NCBI GenBank assembly: GCA_018899795.1
Contig: JAHIHJ010000032.1
Span: 1-12,969 of the forward strand
Reading direction: 5' to 3'
From: Methanobacteriota archaeon
GTDB taxonomy: Archaea; Halobacteriota; Methanosarcinia; Methanosarcinales; Methanoperedenaceae
DNA: 12,969 nucleotides
Shown: positions 1 through 6,443 of the stretch, in pieces
Layout: each line of letters opens with the position of its first letter
How positions within the stretch are numbered: the stretch's first letter is position 1
Notes under the pieces: generated by a model
Databases searched by the model: none
What the model saw: only the letters and a program-made list of their open reading frames with translations
Told to the model about the DNA's origin: nothing
Program-made: the position numbers and the translations under genes

Positions 1-211
<211 letters not shown>

Positions 212-412
212 TTATCTTTCCTCTTGTTTTCTTTTAACTACCTTTTCGAGCTTTTTTGCCCACATATCCTCAACCTGCGTATATTCGCAATCAAGGTAAT
301 GATGGACCGCCTTGGCGAGGGCGTCCTTGGTGGCCGTCTCTCCTGTCTTGTGTTTCAGAGCTTCAAGGTCTTCGACCACAAGAACCGTCTGAACGTGCAT
401 GATTTTCGCCAT
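212..412 (-). CDS. Small probable ribbon-helix-helix protein (DUF5371-like)
   Basis: This 66-residue soluble protein has no signal or membrane segment. It starts with a short predicted beta strand (about residues 4-13), then two helices (about 14-25 and 28-42) split by a Gly-Glu-Thr-Ala-Thr turn, and ends in a Lys/Arg-rich helix (50-66). Strand-helix-helix at this size is the plan of ribbon-helix-helix (CopG/MetJ-like) DNA-binding dimers. The sequence also resembles small methanogen proteins grouped as DUF5371; both assignments are from memory and shape, not a search. The ATG has an AGGAGAT ribosome binding site. It is the first gene of a tight operon with a type IV pilin, and its promoter contains a perfect palindrome, so an autoregulator of the pilin operon is a reasonable hypothesis. 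A non-DNA-binding accessory role is not excluded. Confidence 0.75.
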   Translation of the reverse strand: MAKIMHVQTVLVVEDLEALKHKTGETATKDALAKAVHHYLDCEYTQVEDMWAKKLEKVVKRKQEER

Positions 413-439
413 TTTTCATCTCCTGTGATAAGGTGATGT

Positions 440-457
440 CCGCAACGATCATTGCGG
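440..457 (-). other. Short hairpin in the 5' leader of the small-protein/pilin operon
   Basis: CCGCAA (440-445) and TTGCGG (452-457) can pair across a 6-nt loop. The hairpin lies between the predicted transcription start (about 470) and the ATG at 412, inside the leader RNA. It is short and could be chance; it may modulate leader stability or translation. Confidence 0.3.
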
Positions 458-474
458 TCCAAACCTTCTAACCA

Positions 475-490
475 TATCATTATAATGATA
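475..490. promoter_or_regulatory. Perfect 16-bp palindrome, candidate operator
   Basis: TATCATTATAATGATA reads identically on both strands. It lies immediately downstream (minus-strand sense) of the TATA-like element at 494-501 and just ahead of the predicted start point, the usual position for an archaeal repressor site. The sequence is AT-rich, so chance contributes, but a 16-bp perfect match at this position is suggestive. The ribbon-helix-helix candidate encoded just downstream is the obvious binding partner. Confidence 0.45.
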
Positions 491-493
491 ATG

Positions 494-501
494 TATTTAA
501 A
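494..501 (-). promoter_or_regulatory. TATA box of the small-protein/pilin operon
   Basis: On the minus strand the sequence reads TTTAAATA, which matches the archaeal TATA consensus. The expected start, about 25 nt downstream, falls near 470 and gives a leader of roughly 60 nt ahead of the ATG at 412. No other good TATA element lies closer to the gene. Confidence 0.5.
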
Positions 502-509
502 GGTTGCGG

Positions 510-728
510 AAGTCATGATGATGATTTACATGAAATCTAAATACAGTTATCAGTTTTCGCATCAAATACTATATAAAGGGCTCAAATCAGGGGAATATAT
601 CTAAATATAGAATTTATCGAATTTGCCACAGCTCATTTATGACGCTGTGCATAGCATCATTTCCAGAGCCTGCATAAGATGAATGCGCCTCGTGAGAAAT
701 ACACGGTATTCAAGCATTAGTCAATATC
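510..728. other. Non-coding spacer between aroB' and the small-protein/pilin operon
   Basis: No convincing gene is visible in this stretch of about 220 bases. It contains one strong stem-loop (627-649) and a TATATAAA element at 570-577 that could act on the plus strand, with a start near 600, although no plus-strand gene follows. A small RNA spanning the stem-loop is possible but unsupported by anything else in the sequence. Confidence 0.5.
627..649. terminator. Stem-loop downstream of aroB', possible terminator
   Basis: CACAGCTCAT (627-636) pairs with ATGA plus GCTGTG (639-649) to give a 10-bp stem with a two-base TT loop and one bulged C at 643. It lies about 80 nt past the aroB' stop on the minus strand and is followed there by A/T-rich sequence rather than a clean T-run. 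It may terminate or stabilise the aro transcript, or be the core of a small RNA. Confidence 0.35.
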
Positions 729-1862
729 TCACTTCTCTATTATCGTCTCCTCTATCTTTATCCCAAAATGCCTCGCCGCCGCCTCAAAGTGCACCAGCAC
801 CTCATCGCCCTCCTTAAGCGCGGTCACAGGCACAGGCTTCCCGTCAGCCCCGACAAGTTTGATGGTCTCTGCATTCTGGAGCAATGTCTTTATCTTCGTG
901 CCATCTACCTCGGCTTCCACAAGCATAAGCGGTCGGCGCTCAATTTTCACCCTTCCAACTACAGCAGGCCGCGTCTGACCGCCTGAGTCTATTACCAGGA
1001 CATCATCTCCAGCGCACAGTTCAGAGAGGTATCTGGTCTTCTCACCCACCCTGATATAAGCATGTACCGCCCCTGCGTTCACCCTGAAAGGACGGGCTGC
1101 CACGTAAGGGCTCTCCTCTGATTCCGAATGCACCAGGAAAAGACCGTTGCTCTGTGAACCTATCAGCATCCCTTCACCCAGGACCATAAGCGATGCGGTA
1201 TCCACGCACACGCGGTCGCCCATGCCCACCTGCTTCACTTTTGTCACGCGGGCTTTTACAAGGGGTATTTTTTCCATACCTGACCTGTCCCTGACACCCA
1301 TGACCTTCTTTATCTCTGAAAGGTCGTCAGTATCAAGAAGGACACCGTCAGAGCCATGCTCCATCGTCTCAAGCGCAAGCTTTGCTTCTTCCGAGTTGCG
1401 GACCCCTGCGATTATTTCGACATCAAGCTTCTGCAAACCTGCGATCAGGTTCTCAAGCGGTATAACTTTCCAGTCAGTGCCTATTACGAGAAGGTAATCG
1501 CAGACTTTTCCAAGTTCAAGTGCGAACTCCTCATATTTCTTGTTCTTTATGATAACATATCCTGCGATTGTCTTTCCTTCACCGGAAAGCCGCCTTGCCT
1601 TTAAGATGTCGCCTGAATGCTCGAAATCAGCAGGCAGTTTCTTGGTCCCGTCGCCTTCGCCGCCTTTGCCCACAAGAATGATATCGGCATCAATATCAGG
1701 CGCTGCTATCCTGATATTGCCCAGGTTCCTTGCGGTCTTTATATCTTCAATATTCACAACAACGCAGTACGCGCCTGATTCTAGCCCTGTGGTGATGCGT
1801 GGTTTATTTTCTTCCCACGTACCTTCATCTGCCTTTATCCAGACGGTTTTATCTTTTTTCAC
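729..1862 (-). CDS. aroB': 3-dehydroquinate synthase II
   Basis: This 377-residue protein is recognisable along its length as the archaeal 3-dehydroquinate synthase II family (MJ1249 type). The N-terminus ([20 protein letters not shown]) and the motif around residues 244-270, including [15 protein letters not shown] and then VNAGAVHAY, are characteristic. The family carries out NAD-dependent oxidative deamination and cyclisation of 2-amino-3,7-dideoxy-D-threo-hept-6-ulosonate to 3-dehydroquinate in the cytoplasm. This replaces the bacterial DAHP/AroB entry to aromatic amino-acid synthesis. The start is GTG, embedded in the stop of the upstream gene (a 4-nt GTGA overlap), with GGAGG seven bases ahead inside that gene. 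Translational coupling with the ADH synthase is therefore likely. Length is normal and no key region appears lost. Confidence 0.95.
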   Translation of the reverse strand: MKKDKTVWIKADEGTWEENKPRITTGLESGAYCVVVNIEDIKTARNLGNIRIAAPDIDADIILVGKGGEGDGTKKLPADFEHSGDILKARRLSGEGKTIAGYVIIKNKKYEEFALELGKVCDYLLVIGTDWKVIPLENLIAGLQKLDVEIIAGVRNSEEAKLALETMEHGSDGVLLDTDDLSEIKKVMGVRDRSGMEKIPLVKARVTKVKQVGMGDRVCVDTASLMVLGEGMLIGSQSNGLFLVHSESEESPYVAARPFRVNAGAVHAYIRVGEKTRYLSELCAGDDVLVIDSGGQTRPAVVGRVKIERRPLMLVEAEVDGTKIKTLLQNAETIKLVGADGKPVPVTALKEGDEVLVHFEAAARHFGIKIEETIIEK

Positions 1863-2656
1863 TTGAGAGCCTCCATGGCATCCTCAACGCTTGCTCCTTT
1901 ATGGACGACCAATGTCAGGGCGCGGGTCATCGCAGTGGGGTTTTCATGCTGGAACACATTCCTGCCTATAGCGACACCGCGTCCTCCGGCATCTATCGCA
2001 GCGCGAACCATGGCAAGGAATTCCTCATCCGTATTGGTTTTTGGACCGCCTGCCATTACCACGGGCACAGGGCAGCCGTCAACCACAGCCCTGAACGAAT
2101 CTATATCGCCTGTGAAATTGGTTTTTACGATATCTGCGCCCAGTTCTGCGCCTACGCGCGCAACATGCGCCACAAGCTCGGCGTCATTTGAGTTCTTGAT
2201 ATCCTTGCCGCGCGGGTACATCATCGCGATCAGCGGCATTCCCCAGTAATCGCAAAATTCTGCCACATCGCCAAGTTTTTTCAGCTGCTTGGATTCAGTC
2301 GATGATCCGATATTGACATGCACGCTCACAGCATCTGCACCCATCTTGATCGCTTCCTCTACAGTGCATACCTGCACCTTGTCGTTGGGGTCAGGTCCAA
2401 GCGACGTCGAAGCGCTCATGTGTATGATAAGCCCTATATCGCGCCCGTAGCCGCGATGACCGTGTTTTGCCATGCCTTTCTGCAGTAGTACGGCGTTCGC
2501 CCCGCCATCTGCTACCCTGTTCACCATTTCAGCAAGGTTTACAATTCCCATTACAGGTCCCATGGAAATACCGTGGTCCATAGGGATTATTACCATATTC
2601 CTGCTTTCCCTGTCCATGATCCTTTCAAGTCGTATTTTTTTACCTATTTCAGACAA
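1859..2656 (-). CDS. aroA': 2-amino-3,7-dideoxy-D-threo-hept-6-ulosonate (ADH) synthase
   Basis: This 265-residue class I aldolase-type TIM barrel matches the archaeal ADH synthase family (MJ0400 type). It condenses 6-deoxy-5-ketofructose 1-phosphate with L-aspartate semialdehyde to form ADH, the first step of the alternative shikimate route. Visible catalytic positions are Asp27 in PMDHG, Tyr147 in MMYPRG and the Schiff-base Lys178 in VKTNF. Their spacing fits Asp33/Tyr153/Lys184 of the M. jannaschii enzyme. AGGPKT (202-207) and GRGVAIGRN near residue 225-233 form the phosphate-binding end of the barrel. The only plausible start is TTG at 2656, supported by an AAGGTGA ribosome binding site; the next Met is at residue 14. 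It overlaps aroB' by 4 nt. A class I fructose-bisphosphate aldolase is the alternative, made unlikely by the aroB' partner. Confidence 0.94.
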   Translation of the reverse strand: MSEIGKKIRLERIMDRESRNMVIIPMDHGISMGPVMGIVNLAEMVNRVADGGANAVLLQKGMAKHGHRGYGRDIGLIIHMSASTSLGPDPNDKVQVCTVEEAIKMGADAVSVHVNIGSSTESKQLKKLGDVAEFCDYWGMPLIAMMYPRGKDIKNSNDAELVAHVARVGAELGADIVKTNFTGDIDSFRAVVDGCPVPVVMAGGPKTNTDEEFLAMVRAAIDAGGRGVAIGRNVFQHENPTAMTRALTLVVHKGASVEDAMEALK

Positions 2657-2681
2657 TTAATTCACCTTCGTAATCTATCTT

Positions 2682-2706
2682 GTGTTAGTATGTGACACAC
2701 TAACAC
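2682..2706. promoter_or_regulatory. 25-bp inverted repeat, candidate operator of the aro operon
   Basis: GTGTTAGT (2682-2689) and its exact complement ACTAACAC (2699-2706) flank a 9-nt spacer. On the minus strand the repeat lies 11 nt downstream of a TATA box and covers the expected start point at about 2693, 26 nt ahead of the TTG start codon. Two 8-bp half-sites about 17 bp centre to centre suit a dimeric helix-turn-helix repressor on adjacent turns. As RNA it could also form a leader hairpin. The protein that binds it is unknown. Confidence 0.5.
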
Positions 2707-2716
2707 GGTAGACGCG

Positions 2717-2726
2717 ATATATATAA
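2717..2726 (-). promoter_or_regulatory. TATA box of the aroA'-aroB' operon
   Basis: The minus strand reads TTATATATAT within an A/T-rich patch. Its distance to the ADH synthase start predicts initiation near 2693 and a leader of roughly 35-40 nt. This is the only strong TATA-like element in the gap between the roadblock gene and aroA'. Confidence 0.5.
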
Positions 2727-2751
2727 TTAACGCAAAACAGGTTAATTCGTC

Positions 2752-3120
2752 TCAAATGATCATTTTAACTTTTTCTGCTGCTTTTTTCAACTCGTTCAGA
2801 ACAAGACCAACATAACCTTTTTTTCCAACCAGGACAACTATCAGCGCGTCGGGTCCGGCAGCATAAGTAATGAGGTGCTTATCTTCGGTTTCGACGATGA
2901 TGTTCTTTGGTTTTTGTTCCTTGAGTCGCAGGGTGGTTGATTCAGCCGATATATACAGCGTAGCCGTAAGCGCTGCAAAAGCCTCGCTGCTTTGCATTCC
3001 ATCCCCCTCCCTGGAAACCATCAGAAGTCCCTGCCTGGAAACTATTGCAGATAGTTCAATGCCTCCTACTGCTCCAAGATCATCAAGAACTTTTTCAAGT
3101 GATTGGGTTTTTGTTTCCAT
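2752..3120 (-). CDS. Roadblock/LC7 domain protein
   Basis: This 122-residue protein is a single roadblock/LC7 fold. It has an N-terminal helix (4-16), a strand around IELSAIVSRQGLLMVS (21-36), a long Ala-rich helix (44-67), strands NIIVETE (73-79), HLITYAAG (82-89) and ALIVVLVG (92-99), and a C-terminal Lys-rich helix (104-118). Roadblock proteins dimerise and act as scaffolds or activating partners of small GTPases (for example MglB with MglA), but no GTPase gene is visible here. It follows PAN by 58 nt on the same strand and has its own TGGAGC ribosome binding site. CTATATCT at about 3160-3167 on the minus strand could be a private TATA element. Its partner and role are unknown; a direct link to PAN is not implied by position alone. 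Confidence 0.85.
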   Translation of the reverse strand: METKTQSLEKVLDDLGAVGGIELSAIVSRQGLLMVSREGDGMQSSEAFAALTATLYISAESTTLRLKEQKPKNIIVETEDKHLITYAAGPDALIVVLVGKKGYVGLVLNELKKAAEKVKMII

Positions 3121-3178
3121 TAATGCTCCAGAAAATATAACACCTTATTAACAATCACTGAGATATAGATTATGTTTC

Positions 3179-4417
3179 TCAGGCAAACATTCCTTCAGAA
3201 GTTAAAGTCTGAGTTTTTTGGGGCTCTTTCAACTTTTTTATGGCATTGAGCAAATCATCATTTCCAACCCCCTGGCGTTCCTCCCGGACAGCGAACATGC
3301 CTGCTTCCATGGATATCGCCCTAAGGTCGGAGCCGCTCATTCCTTCCGTAAACGATATGATCTCTTCAAAATTTACATCTTCCAGAAGTTTCATTTTTCT
3401 GCAATGGATCTTAAGTATCATCAAACGCGCTTTCACATCAGGCATCGGGATTTGTATGAACCTGTCGAACCGTCCTGGTCGAAGCAGCGCCGAATCAAGT
3501 ATATCCGGTCTATTTGTGGCAGCGATGATCCTGACATTCCCGCGGGGATTGAAACCGTCCATTTCAGAAAGAAGCTGCATCAGCGTACGCTGTACTTCCC
3601 TGTCCCCTGAGGTTGCTGATTCAAGCCGTTTTGCCCCTATGGAATCAAGTTCGTCAATGAATATGATGCTCGGAGCTTTTTCCTTAGCCATCTTGAAGAG
3701 GTCGCGCACAAGCCTTGCACCTTCTCCGATGTATTTCTGTACCAGTTCAGAACCTACTATCCTTATAAAAGTTGCTTTTGTCTGTCCTGCTGCGGCTTTT
3801 GCAAGAAGCGTCTTGCCTGTCCCGGGTGGACCATATAATAGAACGCCTTTTGGCGGTTCTATGCCTATGCGTTCAAATACTTCAGGTCTTGTAAGCGGCA
3901 ATTCCACGGCTTCTCTCAATTCGCGTATCGGTCCATCCAGTCCGCCTATATCAGAATATGAAGCGTCGGGTTTTTCCAGTACCTCCATGCCGTTCACGAA
4001 TGGATCGCGGGAGGACGGAAGTATGCTTGTCACAGCAAGGGTCTGGTAATTTAATGAAACCCTTGTCCCTGGAACTAATTCAGAACTGTTTATGAACTGG
4101 GACGCCCCCACAACAAACTGCGGACCTGTGGTGCTTCTGATAACTATTTTATTACCATCAAGAACATCAACGACATTTCCAACGACCTGAGGTGTCATTT
4201 TGAGCCTGTCAAGTTCGCTTTTCATCTGGCGTATCTCTCTCTCGTATTTAAGTTTCTGGTTCTCAGTGAACCGTTTCTCAAGCTCGATCTTGTTTGCCTG
4301 TTCCCTCAGGAGGTTGTTCCTCTCCTCCAGCATCTTTATCCTGTCCATCAGATATCTGGAGAAATCATCATTCCCTAATCCGATCGGGCTGTCACGGTTT
4401 TCCTGGATCTCAGACAT
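3179..4417 (-). CDS. pan: Proteasome-activating nucleotidase (PAN), AAA+ ATPase
   Basis: This 412-residue protein forms the hexameric ATPase ring that unfolds substrates and feeds them into the archaeal 20S proteasome. In order it has an N-terminal coiled coil (about 20-74), an OB-fold (about 76-135) and an AAA+ module. Walker A is GPPGTGKT (196-203), the pore loop is Tyr229-Ile-Gly, Walker B is IIFIDE (251-256), sensor 1 is Asn302, and the arginine-finger region is LRPGRFDR (312-319). The C-terminus ends Met-Phe-Ala, so the hydrophobic-Tyr-X gate-opening tail is present with Phe in place of Tyr. The ATG has a CGGAG ribosome binding site six bases ahead. It diverges from MBF1 across 54 bp. 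Similarity to Rpt/CDC48-type AAA proteins is general, but the coiled coil, OB-fold and tail point to PAN. Confidence 0.96.
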   Translation of the reverse strand: MSEIQENRDSPIGLGNDDFSRYLMDRIKMLEERNNLLREQANKIELEKRFTENQKLKYEREIRQMKSELDRLKMTPQVVGNVVDVLDGNKIVIRSTTGPQFVVGASQFINSSELVPGTRVSLNYQTLAVTSILPSSRDPFVNGMEVLEKPDASYSDIGGLDGPIRELREAVELPLTRPEVFERIGIEPPKGVLLYGPPGTGKTLLAKAAAGQTKATFIRIVGSELVQKYIGEGARLVRDLFKMAKEKAPSIIFIDELDSIGAKRLESATSGDREVQRTLMQLLSEMDGFNPRGNVRIIAATNRPDILDSALLRPGRFDRFIQIPMPDVKARLMILKIHCRKMKLLEDVNFEEIISFTEGMSGSDLRAISMEAGMFAVREERQGVGNDDLLNAIKKLKEPQKTQTLTSEGMFA

Positions 4418-4471
4418 ATTAGTCTCCGAATGATATTTAAGCGTGGACGGTATATAGAGTTTTCGTTAGAA
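4418..4471. promoter_or_regulatory. Compact divergent promoter region between pan and MBF1
   Basis: Only 54 bp separate the two start codons. TATATA at 4451-4456 is placed to drive pan leftward (start near 4428, just before its CGGAG site). ATATTTAA at 4433-4440 is placed to drive MBF1 rightward (start near 4463, leader of only about 9 nt and no clear ribosome binding site). The TATA elements are crossed, so the two initiation complexes would overlap on the DNA and may exclude one another. The assignments are inferred from spacing. Confidence 0.45.
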
Positions 4472-4957
4472 ATGCAATGCGAAATATGCGGTACGGATAT
4501 AAAGGGAACACCTGTAAGAGCGACTGTTGAAGGAACAGTCCTGGATCTATGCATAAAGTGCGCCAAATATGGAACAGTATCAGATAAAAGGACTCCTGTC
4601 TCCAGAAAGATAATGCCCATGGAGAGGATAATAATTACCCATAAACCCAGACGCGATGCATTTGATAAACTTGGGGACGAAATGATTGCGGATTATGCGC
4701 ATATTATAAGGAAAGCCAGGGAGTCGAAAGGTTTGACCATCGAAGAACTGGCATCAAAAATGATGGAGAAATCAACCCTGCTCAGGAAGATCGAACGTGA
4801 GGAACTGATGCCGGAAGACACTGTAAGAAAAAAACTTGAGAATGAACTGAATATTAAACTTACGGAAATTGTATCTTCAAAGGATCAGCGAGGGGGCGGG
4901 TTCATAAGGGGAACCACTCTTGGAGATGTGGCGATCATTAGGAAAAAGGCGAAATAA
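4472..4957 (+). CDS. mbf1: Archaeal multiprotein bridging factor 1 (zinc ribbon + HTH)
   Basis: This 161-residue protein has an N-terminal zinc ribbon with Cys3-x2-Cys6 and Cys27-x2-Cys30 (MQCEICG and LCIKCAKYG). A basic linker follows, then a C-terminal cro/XRE-type helix-turn-helix of about 60 residues (YAHIIRKARESKG, then LTIEELA, then the typical ELNIKL end). This is the archaeal MBF1 arrangement. In eukaryotes MBF1 is a transcription coactivator; archaeal members have been linked to ribosomes and translation, so the molecular role is open. The frame extends 14 codons upstream, but the ATG at 4472 is preferred because MQCEICG is the family N-terminus and the upstream part covers the promoter. 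No good ribosome binding site precedes it, so the message may be nearly leaderless. It diverges from pan. Confidence 0.92.
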   Translation: MQCEICGTDIKGTPVRATVEGTVLDLCIKCAKYGTVSDKRTPVSRKIMPMERIIITHKPRRDAFDKLGDEMIADYAHIIRKARESKGLTIEELASKMMEKSTLLRKIEREELMPEDTVRKKLENELNIKLTEIVSSKDQRGGGFIRGTTLGDVAIIRKKAK

Positions 4958-4967
4958 GATATCTCTG

Positions 4968-4982
4968 TGGTTTTTCAAACCA
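4968..4982 (+). terminator. Small stem-loop after MBF1, possible terminator
   Basis: TGGTTT (4968-4973) and AAACCA (4977-4982) form a 6-bp stem with a TTC loop, 10 nt after the MBF1 stop. The stem can be extended with a bulge. There is no clear T-run after it, so termination is only a possibility. Confidence 0.35.
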
Positions 4983-5019
4983 GAAACTAATAAAAAGCCT
5001 GATGATTGACCCAGCAAAA

Positions 5020-5027
5020 CATATAAA
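5020..5027 (+). promoter_or_regulatory. TATA box of the CBS-array/RNA ligase operon
   Basis: CATATAAA, preceded by an AGCAAAA stretch that could serve as the TFB-recognition element, predicts initiation near 5048. That gives a 20-nt leader containing the GGGAG ribosome binding site of the first CBS gene. No comparable element is visible in the short gaps between the later genes, so this may be the main promoter of the whole operon. Confidence 0.5.
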
Positions 5028-5067
5028 CACTTCAAAGAACATTATTACAATAAAGGGAGAGATACAC

Positions 5068-5616
5068 ATGGAACTCAGGATGCCGGTAAAAGATATCATG
5101 ACAAGGGACGTCGCAACAGTTGATATTAATAGCGATGTCCCTAAGTTAGCTCAAAAAATGCTGGAACTTGATGTTGGTAGTGTAATTATCACAGATCAGA
5201 AACGTCCGATAGGGATCGTCACTGAACGCGATATTGTAAGAAAGATAATTACCAGGAATCTCAAACCCGGCGCTATTTCAGTCAGGGAACTGATGACAAC
5301 TCCCCTGATAACCGTATCTGCCAGCGAAGGAGTCACGGAGGCCATGCATATGATGGTCAAAATGAAGATCCGGCGCTTGCCTGTAGTGGACATGGGCAAA
5401 CTGATAGGTATTGTTACAGATATCGATCTCATAGCAGTTTCAGCGGAAATGGGTAACATTTTCTCTGACCTTATAAAGATGCACAGAGAAAAGATCTTTA
5501 CAATGGAAACCCCTCAAAGAATTAACAGGGGCATCTGTGAAGAATGTGGAGATAACGCTGATGATCTACTGCTTGTGAATGGAAAACTGCTATGCGAGAG
5601 CTGTGCAGAAACGTAG
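5068..5616 (+). CDS. Two-CBS-domain protein with C-terminal zinc ribbon (first gene of CBS array)
   Basis: This 182-residue protein has two CBS modules, one Bateman pair (about 5-60 and 72-127), each opening with the usual VKDIMTRDV / VRELMTTPL signature and closing with GIVTERDI / GIVTDIDL. A helical linker follows, then a C-terminal four-cysteine ribbon (Cys157-x2-Cys160 and Cys176-x2-Cys179). Bateman pairs bind adenine nucleotides or SAM in the cleft. The ribbon probably binds zinc and may contact protein or nucleic acid. The ATG at 5068 is chosen over an in-frame ATG at 5002 because it has GGGAG eight bases ahead and starts directly at the first CBS module; the earlier one would also start within the promoter. 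It heads a five-gene CBS run that ends in an RNA ligase. Ligand and partner are unknown. Confidence 0.88.
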   Translation: MELRMPVKDIMTRDVATVDINSDVPKLAQKMLELDVGSVIITDQKRPIGIVTERDIVRKIITRNLKPGAISVRELMTTPLITVSASEGVTEAMHMMVKMKIRRLPVVDMGKLIGIVTDIDLIAVSAEMGNIFSDLIKMHREKIFTMETPQRINRGICEECGDNADDLLLVNGKLLCESCAET

Positions 5617-5659
5617 TACCGATAAACAGAATAGATACAAGATGAAAGGAGGATTCATT

Positions 5660-6433
5660 ATGAAAGTGGAAGACATAATGACGAGAAACCCTGTTTTTTT
5701 GCATGAGACTGATTTCATGACGCATGCACGTCAAATAATAAGGGACTCTAATAAAAGAACCCTGCCTGTGGTGGATTCAAAGGACCGGATCGTCGGCATA
5801 ATTTCTGAAAAGGATGCTTTGAACATTTTTTCTACGAAATCTAATGTCACGGTCGGAGGTTTTATATCCGGGTTCCCTGAAGTTTATCCGGACATGGAAA
5901 TGATGCATGCTGCAAAATTAATGGTGAATGTAGATATGGGACGGGTCCCCGTTGCCAGATCAAGCCAGGACAAAACACTGGCAGGAATAGTTAGCATAGT
6001 GGATATCTTCAGGAACCTGAACCCAGACAAAATACCAGATAAAGTTATTGAGGACGTAATGACCAGAGATGTAAGATCGTGTTCTCCAAAGGACAGTATT
6101 GCAAAGGTGTGGTTGAATATGAAAGAAACAGGCTTTTCCGGATTTCCTGTCGTGAATGGCGGAGAGCTTGTTGGGATGGTGACAAGACGAAATATTATCA
6201 GGGCTGGATATGCAAGGATAGAAAGAGAAGATGAGCATGGGACAAAATCTACTATGTCCCCTTCCGTAGAAAAAGTGATGAGTTCTCCCGCGTATAGCCT
6301 GTCTCCTGATACATCTTTAAAAGATGCCATAAAGGCATTCATCAAACTTGACGTGGGAAGGCTCTCTGTAGTAAAGGGTAAGACTCTTGTCGGCATAGTG
6401 GATAGAAACGATATAATAAAAGCGTTCATTTAA
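5660..6433 (+). CDS. Four-CBS-domain protein (second gene of CBS array)
   Basis: This 257-residue protein consists almost wholly of four CBS modules (about 1-58, 64-120, 130-185 and 203-257), that is, two Bateman pairs. The signatures VEDIMTRNP, IEDVMTRDV and VEKVMSSPA and the closing strands GIISEKDAL, GMVTRRNII and GIVDRNDII are clear. Module 2 is the most divergent and has no DIM-type opening. There is no catalytic domain and no membrane segment, so it is a stand-alone sensor or regulatory subunit. The ATG at 5660 is preceded by a strong AGGAGG seven bases ahead; an in-frame start at 5579 lies inside the preceding gene and is rejected. The 43-nt gap from the previous gene is the longest in the cluster. 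Ligand specificity cannot be read from the sequence. Confidence 0.88.
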   Translation: MKVEDIMTRNPVFLHETDFMTHARQIIRDSNKRTLPVVDSKDRIVGIISEKDALNIFSTKSNVTVGGFISGFPEVYPDMEMMHAAKLMVNVDMGRVPVARSSQDKTLAGIVSIVDIFRNLNPDKIPDKVIEDVMTRDVRSCSPKDSIAKVWLNMKETGFSGFPVVNGGELVGMVTRRNIIRAGYARIEREDEHGTKSTMSPSVEKVMSSPAYSLSPDTSLKDAIKAFIKLDVGRLSVVKGKTLVGIVDRNDIIKAFI

Positions 6434-6443
6434 AGGTATTTTT

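Noticed and set aside
440..457. Riboswitch in the leader of the small-protein/pilin operon
   Set aside because: Only a single 6-bp hairpin is visible, with no aptamer-like architecture; kept as a simple stem-loop.
515..604. 29-codon plus-strand frame starting with three Met codons
   Set aside because: There is no convincing ribosome binding site, the nearest upstream TATA element would start transcription inside it, and the peptide has no recognisable feature.
3240..4049. Long plus-strand open frame opposite pan
   Set aside because: It is a shadow of the pan coding strand: Ser/Pro-rich, no domain, no ribosome binding site, and pan is unmistakable on the other strand.
4430..4471. Upstream ATG extending MBF1 by 14 residues
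   Set aside because: It would place coding sequence across the shared promoter and ahead of the typical MQCEICG N-terminus.
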